The notes beneath the pieces are model-generated. The model was not told the origin of the DNA and did not search any database. It worked only from the letters and a program-made list of their open reading frames with translations. A stretch of 64,000 nucleotides of DNA from the NCBI GenBank assembly GCA_039918235.1, contig JBDSHZ010000092.1, positions 9,005 to 73,004 of the forward strand. Direction: 5' to 3'. Source of the stretch: Pseudopedobacter sp039918235 (GTDB lineage Bacteria; Bacteroidota; Bacteroidia; Sphingobacteriales; Sphingobacteriaceae). The translations under genes and the position numbers were made by a program. Shown one piece after another: positions 44,807 to 53,504 of the stretch (positions are counted from its first letter, which is position 1; each line of letters begins with the position of its first letter).

Positions 44807-46453
44807 TTAAACCTTTCTCCAGTCTTTATACAAATTGATCAATCCATTGGTAGAACTGTCATGAGAACTTACAGCATCGTCAGCTTGTAGTTCAGGTAAG
44901 ATTTTGCCGGCCAATTGCTTGCCTAGTTCTACTCCCCATTGGTCAAAACTGAAGATATTCCAGATCACGCCTTGTACAAAAATCTTATGTTCATACATGG
45001 CTAATAATGATCCCAATACTTTTGGCGTAATTTTCTTCACTAAAATTGAATTGGTTGGTCGGTTGCCTTCAAAAACTTTAAAAGGAGCAATCTTTTCTCT
45101 TTGCTCCTTGCTCTTTGCTCCTAACTCTGCAATCACTTCTTCCTCGGTTTTACCATTCATTAAAGCTTCAGTTTGTGCGAAAAAGTTGGAGAGTAACATT
45201 TTATGGTGCTCGCCGATAGGATTATGAGATTGTGCGGGGGCAATAAAATCACATGGGATTAATTTAGTGCCTTGATGAATGAGCTGGTAAAAAGCATGCT
45301 GACCATTTGTGCCAGGTTCTCCCCAAATGATTGGTCCGGTTTGGTAATTTACCACCTCTCCATTTCTATCCACATGTTTTCCGTTACTTTCCATATCTCC
45401 TTGTTGGAAATAAGCCGCAAAGCGGTGCATATATTGGTCGTAAGGTAAAATAGCTTCTGTTTCTGCTTCAAAAAAGTTATTGTACCAAACGCCAAGGAGC
45501 GCTAAAATGACCGGTACATTCTGTTCAAATTCTGTTTCTCTAAAATGGTTGTCCATTTCATGAGCTCCTAACAAAAGATCTTCAAAGTTTTCAAATCCAA
45601 TTGACAATGCGATAGGCATCCCAATGGCGCTCCACAAAGAATATCTTCCACCTACCCAATCCCAAAACTCAAACATGTTTTCGGTATCAATGCCAAATTT
45701 GCCAACTCCATCTGCATTGGTAGATAGCGCTGCAAAATGTTTGGCAACATCAGTATCTTTTGCACCGCTTTCTAAAAACCAGTCTCTTGCAGAGTGTGCA
45801 TTGCTCATGGTTTCTTGCGTAGTAAAGGTTTTAGATGCAACCAAAAACAAAGTCGTTTCCGGATCAACTTTTTTCAGTGTTTCAACAATATGTGTCCCAT
45901 CAACATTGGAGACAAAATGAAGGGTTAAATGATTTTTATAGCTTTTTAAAGCTTCAGTCACCATTACAGGTCCTAAATCAGAACCTCCAATACCAATGTT
46001 CACCACATGGGTAATTGCTTTGCCAGTATAACCTTTCCAAGCACCTGAAATAATATTTTCAGAGAATTTCTTCATCTTGGCTAAAACTGCGTTTACATCC
46101 GGCATTACATCTTTGCCCTCAAATAATACTGGGCTATTGCTGCGGTTTCTTAAAGCGGTATGTAAAACGGCTCTATCTTCTGTTTCGTTTATTTTTTCTC
46201 CATTAAACATGGAGTTGATGGCGTTTTCTAAGTCACATTCTTTAGCCAATTGCATTAATAAAGCCATGGTTTCGTCATTCACACGGTTTTTGGAATAGTC
46301 TAAGAAGATATCGTTGAAAAGGACTGAAAATTTATTAAAACGTTCAGGATCTTTTTCAAAAAGCTGTTGCATATGGATAGGAGCAATTTCTGCCAAATGG
46401 TTGCTTAAATATTCGTATGACTTGGTTTGTGTGAAATTGATTTTTGAAAGCAT
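44807..46453 (-). CDS. pgi: glucose-6-phosphate isomerase
   Basis: Pgi interconverts glucose 6-phosphate and fructose 6-phosphate. The 548-residue protein has NIGIGGSDLGPVMVTEALK, then VSNVDGTHIVETLKKVDPE, VGGRYSLWSAIGMPIAL, IWGEPGTNGQHAFYQLIHQG with the catalytic glutamate and histidine, and FDQWGVELGKQLA, matching the family from end to end. Residues near 445-453 (AKSKEQRE) are encoded by phrase-repeat-like DNA. A -7-like box (TATCTTTA, minus strand, 46478-46471) lies before the start. Confidence 0.97.
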   Translation of the reverse strand: MLSKINFTQTKSYEYLSNHLAEIAPIHMQQLFEKDPERFNKFSVLFNDIFLDYSKNRVNDETMALLMQLAKECDLENAINSMFNGEKINETEDRAVLHTALRNRSNSPVLFEGKDVMPDVNAVLAKMKKFSENIISGAWKGYTGKAITHVVNIGIGGSDLGPVMVTEALKSYKNHLTLHFVSNVDGTHIVETLKKVDPETTLFLVASKTFTTQETMSNAHSARDWFLESGAKDTDVAKHFAALSTNADGVGKFGIDTENMFEFWDWVGGRYSLWSAIGMPIALSIGFENFEDLLLGAHEMDNHFRETEFEQNVPVILALLGVWYNNFFEAETEAILPYDQYMHRFAAYFQQGDMESNGKHVDRNGEVVNYQTGPIIWGEPGTNGQHAFYQLIHQGTKLIPCDFIAPAQSHNPIGEHHKMLLSNFFAQTEALMNGKTEEEVIAELGAKSKEQREKIAPFKVFEGNRPTNSILVKKITPKVLGSLLAMYEHKIFVQGVIWNIFSFDQWGVELGKQLAGKILPELQADDAVSSHDSSTNGLINLYKDWRKV

Positions 46454-46597
46454 GGTTATTTTGTTTTTTGTAAAGATAAAATTTTAGAGGTTTAACTGTA
46501 ATATTATACAATAAGAATACAAAAACTAGGCTAGAATATATAATTATTCGATATTTTGACCTTCAATCATTAAATTGCAAATGCTAAAATTTAAAAT

Positions 46598-47914
46598 ATG
46601 ATCAAGAGATTAATAATTGCCTTGTTGTTGGTAGCGAGCACTCAGCTTTATGCCCAAAACAAAGTTGATGATGTAAAAACTTTTACCCTTAAAAATGGGA
46701 TGAAGTTTTTGGTTTTGGAAGACAATTCTATCCCAAATGCAAATATGTATTTGTTCTATCATGTAGGGTCTAGAAATGAGCATCCCGGAATAACCGGACT
46801 GTCACACTTTTTTGAGCACATGATGTTTAACGGTGCAAAAAAATACGGTCCCAAAATGTTTGACCGTACCATGGAATTTAATGGTGGCGCAAACAATGCC
46901 TATACTACAGAGAATGTTACAGTTTACACCGATTGGTTTCCTGCAAACGCCATGGAAACCATGTTTGATTTAGAATCAGACAGAATTGAGAATTTAAGCA
47001 TTGATCCAAAATATGTGGATTCTGAAAGAGAAGTAGTACTTTCTGAGCGCAGTACTGGTTTAGAGAATTCTCCGTGGAGAACTTTGGGAGAACAGGTTAG
47101 CGCAACAGCTTTTCAGGAACACCCTTATCACTGGAGTGTAATTGGATACGAAGAGGATATTAAAAACTGGACGAAGGAAGATCTGGAATTATACTTTAAA
47201 ACTTATTATGCACCAAATAACTGTACAGTTGTGATCTCAGGAAATGTAAAGTTAGCAGAAGTGAAACGTTTGGCCGAGAAATACATGGCGCCAATTCCAG
47301 CACAAAAACCTGGTCCTGCGGTGCATTTGGTAGAACCTAAACAAACGGGAGAGCGAAGAATAACCGTACAGAAAGAAGTGAGTTCTCCTTATATGATGAT
47401 TGCTTACCATGTTCCAGATGCTAAGGATAAAGATTATTATGCTTTGGATATTTTAAATTCTGTGCTCACTAGCGGAAATTCTTCAAGACTTTATTCTTCT
47501 TTGGTAGATGAAAAGCAATTGGCAACTTCCATTTTTTCAGGTTACGAAGAAAGTTTTGATCCCACTTTATTCCAGATTTATGTAACTGCAAACAAAGGAA
47601 AATCAACGGATGAAATTGAGAAAGCGGTTTATTCCGAATTAGATAAGATTGCTAAAGAAGGAATTACCGAAAAAGAACTGCAGAAAATCAAAAACCAAAA
47701 GCTGATGAAATTTTATAGTGCTGTTGAAACTATTGATGGAAAATCGAATAGTTTAGGAACTTACGAACTGTTTTTTGGTGATTATAAAAAAATGTTTACC
47801 GCACCAGATGAATATGCGAAAGTAAGTTTGGATGATGTAAAAAGAGTAGCTAACCAATATTTTAAAAAATCTAACAGAACGGTGGGGATTTTAAAAGCTA
47901 ACGTAGAAGATTAA
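46598..47914 (+). CDS. M16-family zinc peptidase, catalytic subunit
   Basis: The 438-residue secreted protein (signal ending TQLYAQ) has the inverted zinc motif HFFEH (H70, E73, H74) and the distal ligand E150, so it is an intact M16 metallopeptidase. Such enzymes degrade peptides in the envelope and often act as two-chain complexes. The next gene encodes a homologue without the zinc motif, giving the usual active plus inactive pair. The probable start is the ATG at 46598 after an AT-rich region. Confidence 0.94.
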   Translation: MIKRLIIALLLVASTQLYAQNKVDDVKTFTLKNGMKFLVLEDNSIPNANMYLFYHVGSRNEHPGITGLSHFFEHMMFNGAKKYGPKMFDRTMEFNGGANNAYTTENVTVYTDWFPANAMETMFDLESDRIENLSIDPKYVDSEREVVLSERSTGLENSPWRTLGEQVSATAFQEHPYHWSVIGYEEDIKNWTKEDLELYFKTYYAPNNCTVVISGNVKLAEVKRLAEKYMAPIPAQKPGPAVHLVEPKQTGERRITVQKEVSSPYMMIAYHVPDAKDKDYYALDILNSVLTSGNSSRLYSSLVDEKQLATSIFSGYEESFDPTLFQIYVTANKGKSTDEIEKAVYSELDKIAKEGITEKELQKIKNQKLMKFYSAVETIDGKSNSLGTYELFFGDYKKMFTAPDEYAKVSLDDVKRVANQYFKKSNRTVGILKANVED

Positions 47915-48005
47915 AAAGTAAAAAGTTTAAAGTAATAGGTAGTAAGTTATAAGTAGTACGTGTGAAAGGTACTCAATACTAAAATCTCAATACTCATATC
48001 TAAAA
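47915..48005 (+). repeat. phrase repeat between the M16 genes
   Basis: Text such as AAAGTAAAAAGTTTAAAGTA, GGTAGTAAGTTATAAGTAGT and CTCAATACTAAAATCTCAA fills the gap. It resembles 58-153 and the translated repeat at 18483-18563. I see no promoter or terminator here. Confidence 0.5.
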
Positions 48006-48009
48006 ATAA

Positions 48010-49404
48010 ATGAAAAAAATAATATCAATGATGATGTTGGCTATACTAATTGTAGTGGCATCTCAGCATCAATCAAAAGCGCAAGCCTCTTTTAAAGTGC
48101 CGGCTTATGAAAAATTTACCTTAAAAAATGGCCTAACAGTATATTTGATGGAGCAACATGAAGTGCCTACCATCAGTATTTCTGCGGTTATACCTGCTGG
48201 CGCTATTTATGATGGCGACAAAAACGGATTGGCTTCTTTTACAGCTGATGGCTTACAATACGGAACAAAAAGTTATACCAAATCACAGATTGAGGAACAG
48301 CTTGATTTCTTGGGCGCTTCTTTAAATACCTATGCCAATAAGGAATCGGCTGGTTTAACATCAAAATTTGCAAAAGCAGATCAAGACAAAGTATTGCCTA
48401 TTGTGAAAGAAGTATTGCTTTCTCCAGTGTTTAACAAGGAGGAATTTGAAAAAGAAAAGGCAAGAGGGTTACAGCAGTTGGAGCGGGCAAAGGAAAGCCC
48501 AAGAAATGTAATCGCCAATTATTGGGATCATTTTATTTATGGAGAACACCCTTATGCCAATCCGGCTTCTGGGAAACCAAGTACTTTGAAAAATATCACT
48601 ACCGCAGATCTGAAATCTTTTTATGATCAGAATTATACACCAAACGGTTCGGCCATTGCGATAGTTGGAGATTTTAATTCCAAAATGATGAAGGATAAAA
48701 TTTCCAAATTATTTGGAGAGTGGAAAGAAGGAAGCGGGAACAGTATGAAAATTACTACTCCAGAAGCTTTGCCTGCCAAATCACGAGTGCTTTTGGTAAA
48801 TAAGGAAGATGCTAGAGAAACCACCATGTATATTGGAGGAAAAGGAATCAGCAGAAATAATCCTGATTATGTGGCAATACAAGTAGTAAACACGGTTTTA
48901 GGCGGAAGATTTACTTCTTGGTTAAATGACGAGTTGCGTGTAAATTCTGGATTGACCTACGGTGCAAGTAGCCGTTTTTCTCCTCTTAAAAATGCTGGTA
49001 CTTTTTTCGTCACTACTTTTACGGCAACCAAAACTACCGAGCCAACTATTGATAAAACACTGGAAGTATTAAAGAAAATAAGAGAAAAGGGAATTGATGA
49101 GGAGACGTTAACATCGGCAAAAAATTATGTGAATGGCCAGTTTCCTCCAGATTATGAAACATCTGGACAGTTAGCCGAATTATTGACCCAAATGTTCTGG
49201 TATGGTTTTGATGAATCTTATATCAACAATTTCCAGGCAAATGTTGCTGGTTTAACTGCTGATAAGGCCAAAGAAATTGTATCCAAGTATTTTCCTGCTG
49301 ATAATTTACAGTTCCTGTTTATCGGGAAAGCAGCAGCTATCAAATCTATTGTAGAAAAGTATGGACCGGTTACGGTAAAAGAAATTAATACAGATGGATT
49401 TTAA
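48010..49404 (+). CDS. M16-family protein, non-catalytic partner
   Basis: This 464-residue secreted homologue has the M16 fold but lacks HxxEH: the equivalent region reads NGLASFTADGLQYGT. It keeps the substrate-binding arginine-tyrosine type segment ELRVNSGLTYGASSRFSP, as do inactive beta chains of M16B heterodimers. It is preceded by an active homologue, so the two are likely one periplasmic peptidase. The signal peptide ends near SKAQA. Confidence 0.92.
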   Translation: MKKIISMMMLAILIVVASQHQSKAQASFKVPAYEKFTLKNGLTVYLMEQHEVPTISISAVIPAGAIYDGDKNGLASFTADGLQYGTKSYTKSQIEEQLDFLGASLNTYANKESAGLTSKFAKADQDKVLPIVKEVLLSPVFNKEEFEKEKARGLQQLERAKESPRNVIANYWDHFIYGEHPYANPASGKPSTLKNITTADLKSFYDQNYTPNGSAIAIVGDFNSKMMKDKISKLFGEWKEGSGNSMKITTPEALPAKSRVLLVNKEDARETTMYIGGKGISRNNPDYVAIQVVNTVLGGRFTSWLNDELRVNSGLTYGASSRFSPLKNAGTFFVTTFTATKTTEPTIDKTLEVLKKIREKGIDEETLTSAKNYVNGQFPPDYETSGQLAELLTQMFWYGFDESYINNFQANVAGLTADKAKEIVSKYFPADNLQFLFIGKAAAIKSIVEKYGPVTVKEINTDGF

Positions 49405-49425
49405 TTTTTGATTTAAATCGATTTG

Positions 49426-49456
49426 AAAGCCTTCAATTTAATTGAGGGCTTTTTTT
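49426..49456 (+). terminator. terminator after the M16 pair
   Basis: AAAGCCTTCAATT and AATTGAGGGCTTT pair with one G-T wobble around a very short loop and are followed by seven T residues. This is a typical Rho-independent signal for plus-strand transcripts. Confidence 0.85.
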
Positions 49457-49457
49457 A

Positions 49458-49515
49458 GCCACTAATGCACTAATTTAAAAAATTTGAATCCGTAAGCATT
49501 AGTGTAATTCATGGC
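49458..49515. repeat. GCCACTAATGCAC-type palindromic element
   Basis: GCCACTAATGC (49458-49468) and GCATTAGTG plus TTCATGGC (right part 49496-49515) form an imperfect palindrome with an AT-rich middle. It lies in the convergent gap between the M16 pair and aat. It resembles GCCACGAAT-type repeats remembered from other Bacteroidota. Confidence 0.6.
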
Positions 49516-49530
49516 AAAAAATTCTATGAC

Positions 49531-50163
49531 TTACAAATTTTTTAAACAATTCAAAAAATCTTCTCTATCAATCAATCTAGCTCCTAAACTTTCCAAATGC
49601 TCGGTATAAACTTGGCAGTCTATTAAATCAATCACTACATTTTGGCAAAGCCAGATCAATGCGGTTTTAGAGGCATTACTTACTGTAGCAAACATAGATT
49701 CTCCACAGAAAACTTTGTTGATTAAAACACCATACAGCCCGCCAACCAATTCATTATTTTCCCAAACTTCAATAGAATGTGCAAAGCCAGATTGATGGAG
49801 TTGAATGTAGGCTTCTTGCATTCCGTTGGTAATCCAAGTACCATCCTGTCCATCCCGTTTTGCATCGGCGCAAGCCTTAATTACTTTTTCAAATGCGGTA
49901 TCAAAAGTGATTTTGAATTTTGAGCTGTTCAGCACCTGGCGCATGCTTTTACTGATTTTTACTTCCTTAGGATACAGCACAAAACGCTCAGGCGGACTGT
50001 ACCATAGAATAGGAGTATCATCATTAAACCAAGGGAAAATTCCGCTTTGATAGGCTAACAACAAACGTTCTTGTGAAAGATCTCCTTCAATAGCCAATAA
50101 GCCGTCTTCTTCTGCCAAAGCTGGATCAGGGAAAATAAGCTCATCGGTTAACCTGAATATCAT
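49531..50163 (-). CDS. aat: leucyl/phenylalanyl-tRNA-protein transferase
   Basis: Aat adds Leu or Phe to proteins with N-terminal Arg or Lys, marking them for ClpAP degradation. The 210-residue protein has AYQSGIFPWFNDDTPILWYSPPER-type N-terminal motifs (seen from about residue 33). GQDGTWITNGMQEAYIQLH and SIEVWENNELVGGLYG follow, with FCGESMFATVSNASKTAL. All are family hallmarks. It is transcribed leftward toward the M16 pair. Confidence 0.96.
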   Translation of the reverse strand: MIFRLTDELIFPDPALAEEDGLLAIEGDLSQERLLLAYQSGIFPWFNDDTPILWYSPPERFVLYPKEVKISKSMRQVLNSSKFKITFDTAFEKVIKACADAKRDGQDGTWITNGMQEAYIQLHQSGFAHSIEVWENNELVGGLYGVLINKVFCGESMFATVSNASKTALIWLCQNVVIDLIDCQVYTEHLESLGARLIDREDFLNCLKNL

Positions 50164-50200
50164 GAAAAAATTTTAAATCTTATTTAAACCTTTTGAATTT

Positions 50201-50311
50201 ATGAAAGTCATAAATGTAGCTAGTCTGAAAAGAGAAGCTTGAAAATACATGATGATGATTGATTTTGGTTTTTGACTTGGACCGCTCTTCTTTTAGAAGG
50301 GCGGTTTTTTT
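50201..50311 (+). ncRNA. possible small transcript with 13-codon ORF and own terminator
   Basis: The gap between aat and the 188-aa gene, both on the minus strand, contains a terminator-like hairpin whose T run faces the plus strand, although no annotated plus-strand gene precedes it. Upstream of it, an ATG at 50201 opens a 13-codon ORF, MKVINVASLKREA, ending TGA at 50242. The combination suggests a small RNA or leader-type transcript. I find no clear promoter box, so the evidence is partial. Confidence 0.3.
50281..50311 (+). terminator. plus-strand terminator hairpin
   Basis: ACCGCTCTTCT and AGAAGGGCGGT pair with one G-T wobble around a TT/T loop and are followed by a run of T residues on the plus strand. 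On the minus strand the hairpin is not followed by T residues, so it does not fit the end of the 188-aa gene. Confidence 0.75.
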
Positions 50312-50314
50312 ATA

Positions 50315-50881
50315 CTAATTCAATCTGCGCATTAATTGCTCTTCTACTTTATTGAAAAATTCTAAAGGCTTCAGCTGTCGCCAGTTCATATCGTCTAATT
50401 CGCCACCAAAATTAATATAGTAGTCTATATTGTTCGATTTAAATTCATCAATTACATGTTCTCTAAAATTTATTCCGGCAATCCAGCCATCTTCTACTTC
50501 CTGAAACCATTCTTCATAGTAGCAGTCGTCGGAGGAATGAAAGTTGAGTACATTTTCACCAATCAGCAAAAATTTAGTAATTCCTTCATTCATGATGGAT
50601 TCCAAAATTTCCCGCTTCATCAACATGATATCATTGTCTATGGCATCATTCCACTCACCAATAAGCTCTATAATGGCGTATCCTAAATCGTAATCAACAA
50701 AAATAACTTTTAAATAAAGGGTATGAGAACCAAAGAAATCCCATTGGGGGTGAATCAGGAAATTGTAGATCTGTTTGTCATAGTTAAACTCGTTATACTG
50801 AGTTTCAAAAAAGGGAGAACGGTCATCTTCTGATGCGATATAATCATCCCTCCATTTATAATAGGGTTCTATCTCATGCAT
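50315..50881 (-). CDS. uncharacterised acidic protein, 188 aa
   Basis: I do not recognise a named family. The protein has no signal or membrane segment and is rich in aromatic and acidic residues (FNYDKQIYNFLIHPQWDFFG, DDCYYEEWFQEVEDGWIAGI). This suggests a soluble cytosolic domain with several exposed tryptophans. Its start lies one base from the murQ stop in the same orientation, so the two are almost surely cotranscribed. Any link to cell-wall recycling is by context only. Confidence 0.8.
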   Translation of the reverse strand: MHEIEPYYKWRDDYIASEDDRSPFFETQYNEFNYDKQIYNFLIHPQWDFFGSHTLYLKVIFVDYDLGYAIIELIGEWNDAIDNDIMLMKREILESIMNEGITKFLLIGENVLNFHSSDDCYYEEWFQEVEDGWIAGINFREHVIDEFKSNNIDYYINFGGELDDMNWRQLKPLEFFNKVEEQLMRRLN

Positions 50882-50882
50882 A

Positions 50883-51698
50883 TTATTGTAAAGTTGCCAT
50901 AAAAGCCTCTACCGCTTTTCTTACGCTGCCGTGTTTCGCTAATAAAGTAGAAGCAGCTGTCTCCTCTATCCCGGTTTCTTTCATGATCATTTTTGTGCCT
51001 CTGTGAACCAATTTAGTATTGGTTAACTGCATATCTACCATTTTGTTTCCTTTTACTCTTCCTAATTTGATCATTACGGTAGTACTGATCATGTTAAGTA
51101 CGAGTTTTTGGGCAGTTCCGGCTTTCATTCTTGTAGAGCCTGTCAAGTATTCTGGTCCTACAATAACTTCGACAGGGAATTTTGAATTTTCAGCGATGGG
51201 ACTATCTGTGTTGCAAACAATGCAACCCGTGATGATGCCCATTTCATTGGCTTTTTTTAAACCAGCAACTACATAAGGAGTTTTTCCAGATGCAGCAATA
51301 CCTATTAAAGCATCTTTTTCAGTGATTTTAAACTTGAGAAGATCCTTCCAAGCTTGTTCTATATCGTCTTCTGCATTCTCTACTGCTTTTCTAATAGCGG
51401 TATCTCCACCAGCTATAATGCCCAATACTAAATCAAAGGGAACACCAAAGGTTGGAGGACATTCTGAAGCATCTAAAATGCCTAATCTTCCACTAGTGCC
51501 TGCACCAATATAAAATAGTCGACCTCCTTTTTCCATCTTTTCCCAAATGGCAGATGCCAGCAGCTCAATCTGAGGAATAGCCTTTTCTACAGCTAAGGGA
51601 ACTGTTTTGTCTTCTTTGTTGATGTTTTGCAAAACCTCCAGAACTGATTTTTTTTCTAAGTTATGGTACAGTGAATCTTGCTCAGTAACCTCGGTCAT
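50883..51698 (-). CDS. murQ: N-acetylmuramic acid 6-phosphate etherase
   Basis: MurQ splits the lactyl ether of MurNAc 6-phosphate to give GlcNAc 6-phosphate and D-lactate during cell-wall recycling. The 271-residue SIS-domain protein has GGRLFYIGAGTSGRLGILDA, the conserved ECPPTFG, GIIAGGD near residue 90 and TGSTRMKAGTAQKLVLNM. It is followed on the same strand by the 188-aa unknown gene. Confidence 0.95.
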   Translation of the reverse strand: MTEVTEQDSLYHNLEKKSVLEVLQNINKEDKTVPLAVEKAIPQIELLASAIWEKMEKGGRLFYIGAGTSGRLGILDASECPPTFGVPFDLVLGIIAGGDTAIRKAVENAEDDIEQAWKDLLKFKITEKDALIGIAASGKTPYVVAGLKKANEMGIITGCIVCNTDSPIAENSKFPVEVIVGPEYLTGSTRMKAGTAQKLVLNMISTTVMIKLGRVKGNKMVDMQLTNTKLVHRGTKMIMKETGIEETAASTLLAKHGSVRKAVEAFMATLQ

Positions 51699-51860
51699 AT
51701 TTTGTGATTATCATGTAAAATTGGTAAAATATCTACAGCAAAAAAAAGAAAATTTTAAAAATCCGCACTTTCGTGAATATTTTGTTCGTAAACGGCTAAA
51801 AAACGCATAAAATATTTTCAGATTATCGCAAATGGGGAATTAATATTTAGTTATTTTGTT

Positions 51861-53492
51861 GTGATGTCTGAGTCGAGGAATAATTCCGTAAAATACTTTG
51901 TAACTACGCTAATCGCCCTATTGTTTGGGGCAATTTTAGGTGCTACCTATCAGCAACACCTAGCGGATGGAAGTGGTGATGGTTTTCCATCTTTTTCTTT
52001 GCAGGGAAATGAAAAGTTAGACCGGATTTTAAAAGTGGTAAAGAATAATTACGTAGACTCTGTAAACACAGATTCTTTGCAGGACTTAGCCATAGACGAT
52101 ATTTTAAGTAATTTAGATCCTCACTCTGTTTACCTTCCGCCGGTGCAGGCTAAAAATTTGAATGAAAGTTTAGAGGGTAATTTTGATGGAATTGGCATTG
52201 AATATTTTATTCTTAACGATACTTTATTTGTGACCCATGTAAGGGAAGAAGGCCCTTCTTTTAAAGCGGGTTTATTAAAAGGCGATAAGATTGTTTCAGT
52301 AAACGGACAACTTTTAGGAAGTAAAGACTTGCTTACAGATAATATTGTAAATAAATTAAGAGGTAAAAGAGGAAGCAAAGTTGAAGTTTCGGTTTTAAGG
52401 AAAGGTTTATTAGCTCCAAAGCAGTTCGAGATTGTTCGAGATAGGATTGTGGTAAGCAGTATTGATGCGGCTTTTATTGTAAATAAGGAAATAGGTTTTA
52501 TAAAGATCAGTAAGTTTGGCGCAAACACAGGCGAAGATTTTATTCACGAGCTTTCTATTTTGAAGCAGAAAGGAATGAAAAGCCTGATTTTGGACTTGCG
52601 AGGAAATGGTGGAGGCTATTTAAATGCAGCTACAGAAATTGCTGATCAATTTTTGCCCGACGGAAAGTTAATTGTTTATACACAAGGCTTACACGAACCA
52701 CGTACGGATTATAATGCCACTAGCGACGGAATTTTTGAAAGCGGTAAATTGGTGATTTTGATAGATGAAGGTACAGCTTCTGCAAGCGAGATTGTTACCG
52801 GAGCAATGCAGGATTTAGACCGGGCTACCATTATTGGACGACGTTCTTTTGGAAAAGGATTGGTACAGGAACAATTTGGTTTTGGCGATGGTTCAGCAAT
52901 GAATTTGACCATTGCTAGATATTACACTCCTTCCGGAAGATCTATACAGAAATCTTACAGTAAAGGAGCGGATGCTTACAGAGAAGAGATTAATAATAGG
53001 TACGAGCGGGGAGAATATACTTCTTTAGATAGCGCTTTAACTGATTCAGCATTTAGTGTAAACCATCAAAAATTTAAAACTAGCAAAGGAAAGGTTGTTT
53101 ATGCTGGTGGTGGGATTATGCCAGATATTTTTGTTCCATTAGATACTTCTAAACTGACTCCATTCTACCAGAAGGTACTAAGACAAGGTTTAATTCCTGA
53201 TTATGTGTATTCTAAATTGGTTAACAATGTGAATAGCAGTGCCTATAAAAATGCTGATGATTTTGTACAAAGATACCAAGTGAGTGACCTGGAAATGAAG
53301 AAATTTATTACTTACTGTAAGTTAAAAAAACTGAACGTAAGAGATCAAGATGTTCAGATTTCTAAACCTTTTTTGGTGAACCAAATGAAAGCATTACTGG
53401 CAAGATATTATTTTAATGAGGAAGGTTTTTATAGGGTTTTTAACCAGAATGATGATTTTGTAAAAAAAGCATTGGAAGCTTTTAAGAATTAG
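51861..53492 (+). CDS. S41 C-terminal-processing peptidase
   Basis: This 543-residue envelope protease has one N-terminal membrane anchor or signal (FVTTLIALLFGAILGATY), a PDZ domain (about 100-185, with KAGLLKGDKIVSVNG) and the S41 catalytic domain. The Ser-Lys dyad is S309 in EGTASASEIVTG and K332 in RRSFGKGLVQEQ. A GTG (51861) is followed at once by ATG (51864). I favour the ATG. A TTATTTTG box only 5 bases upstream implies a very short or absent leader. Confidence 0.94.
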   Translation: MMSESRNNSVKYFVTTLIALLFGAILGATYQQHLADGSGDGFPSFSLQGNEKLDRILKVVKNNYVDSVNTDSLQDLAIDDILSNLDPHSVYLPPVQAKNLNESLEGNFDGIGIEYFILNDTLFVTHVREEGPSFKAGLLKGDKIVSVNGQLLGSKDLLTDNIVNKLRGKRGSKVEVSVLRKGLLAPKQFEIVRDRIVVSSIDAAFIVNKEIGFIKISKFGANTGEDFIHELSILKQKGMKSLILDLRGNGGGYLNAATEIADQFLPDGKLIVYTQGLHEPRTDYNATSDGIFESGKLVILIDEGTASASEIVTGAMQDLDRATIIGRRSFGKGLVQEQFGFGDGSAMNLTIARYYTPSGRSIQKSYSKGADAYREEINNRYERGEYTSLDSALTDSAFSVNHQKFKTSKGKVVYAGGGIMPDIFVPLDTSKLTPFYQKVLRQGLIPDYVYSKLVNNVNSSAYKNADDFVQRYQVSDLEMKKFITYCKLKKLNVRDQDVQISKPFLVNQMKALLARYYFNEEGFYRVFNQNDDFVKKALEAFKN

Positions 53493-53504
53493 GGATTTTG
53501 TTTT

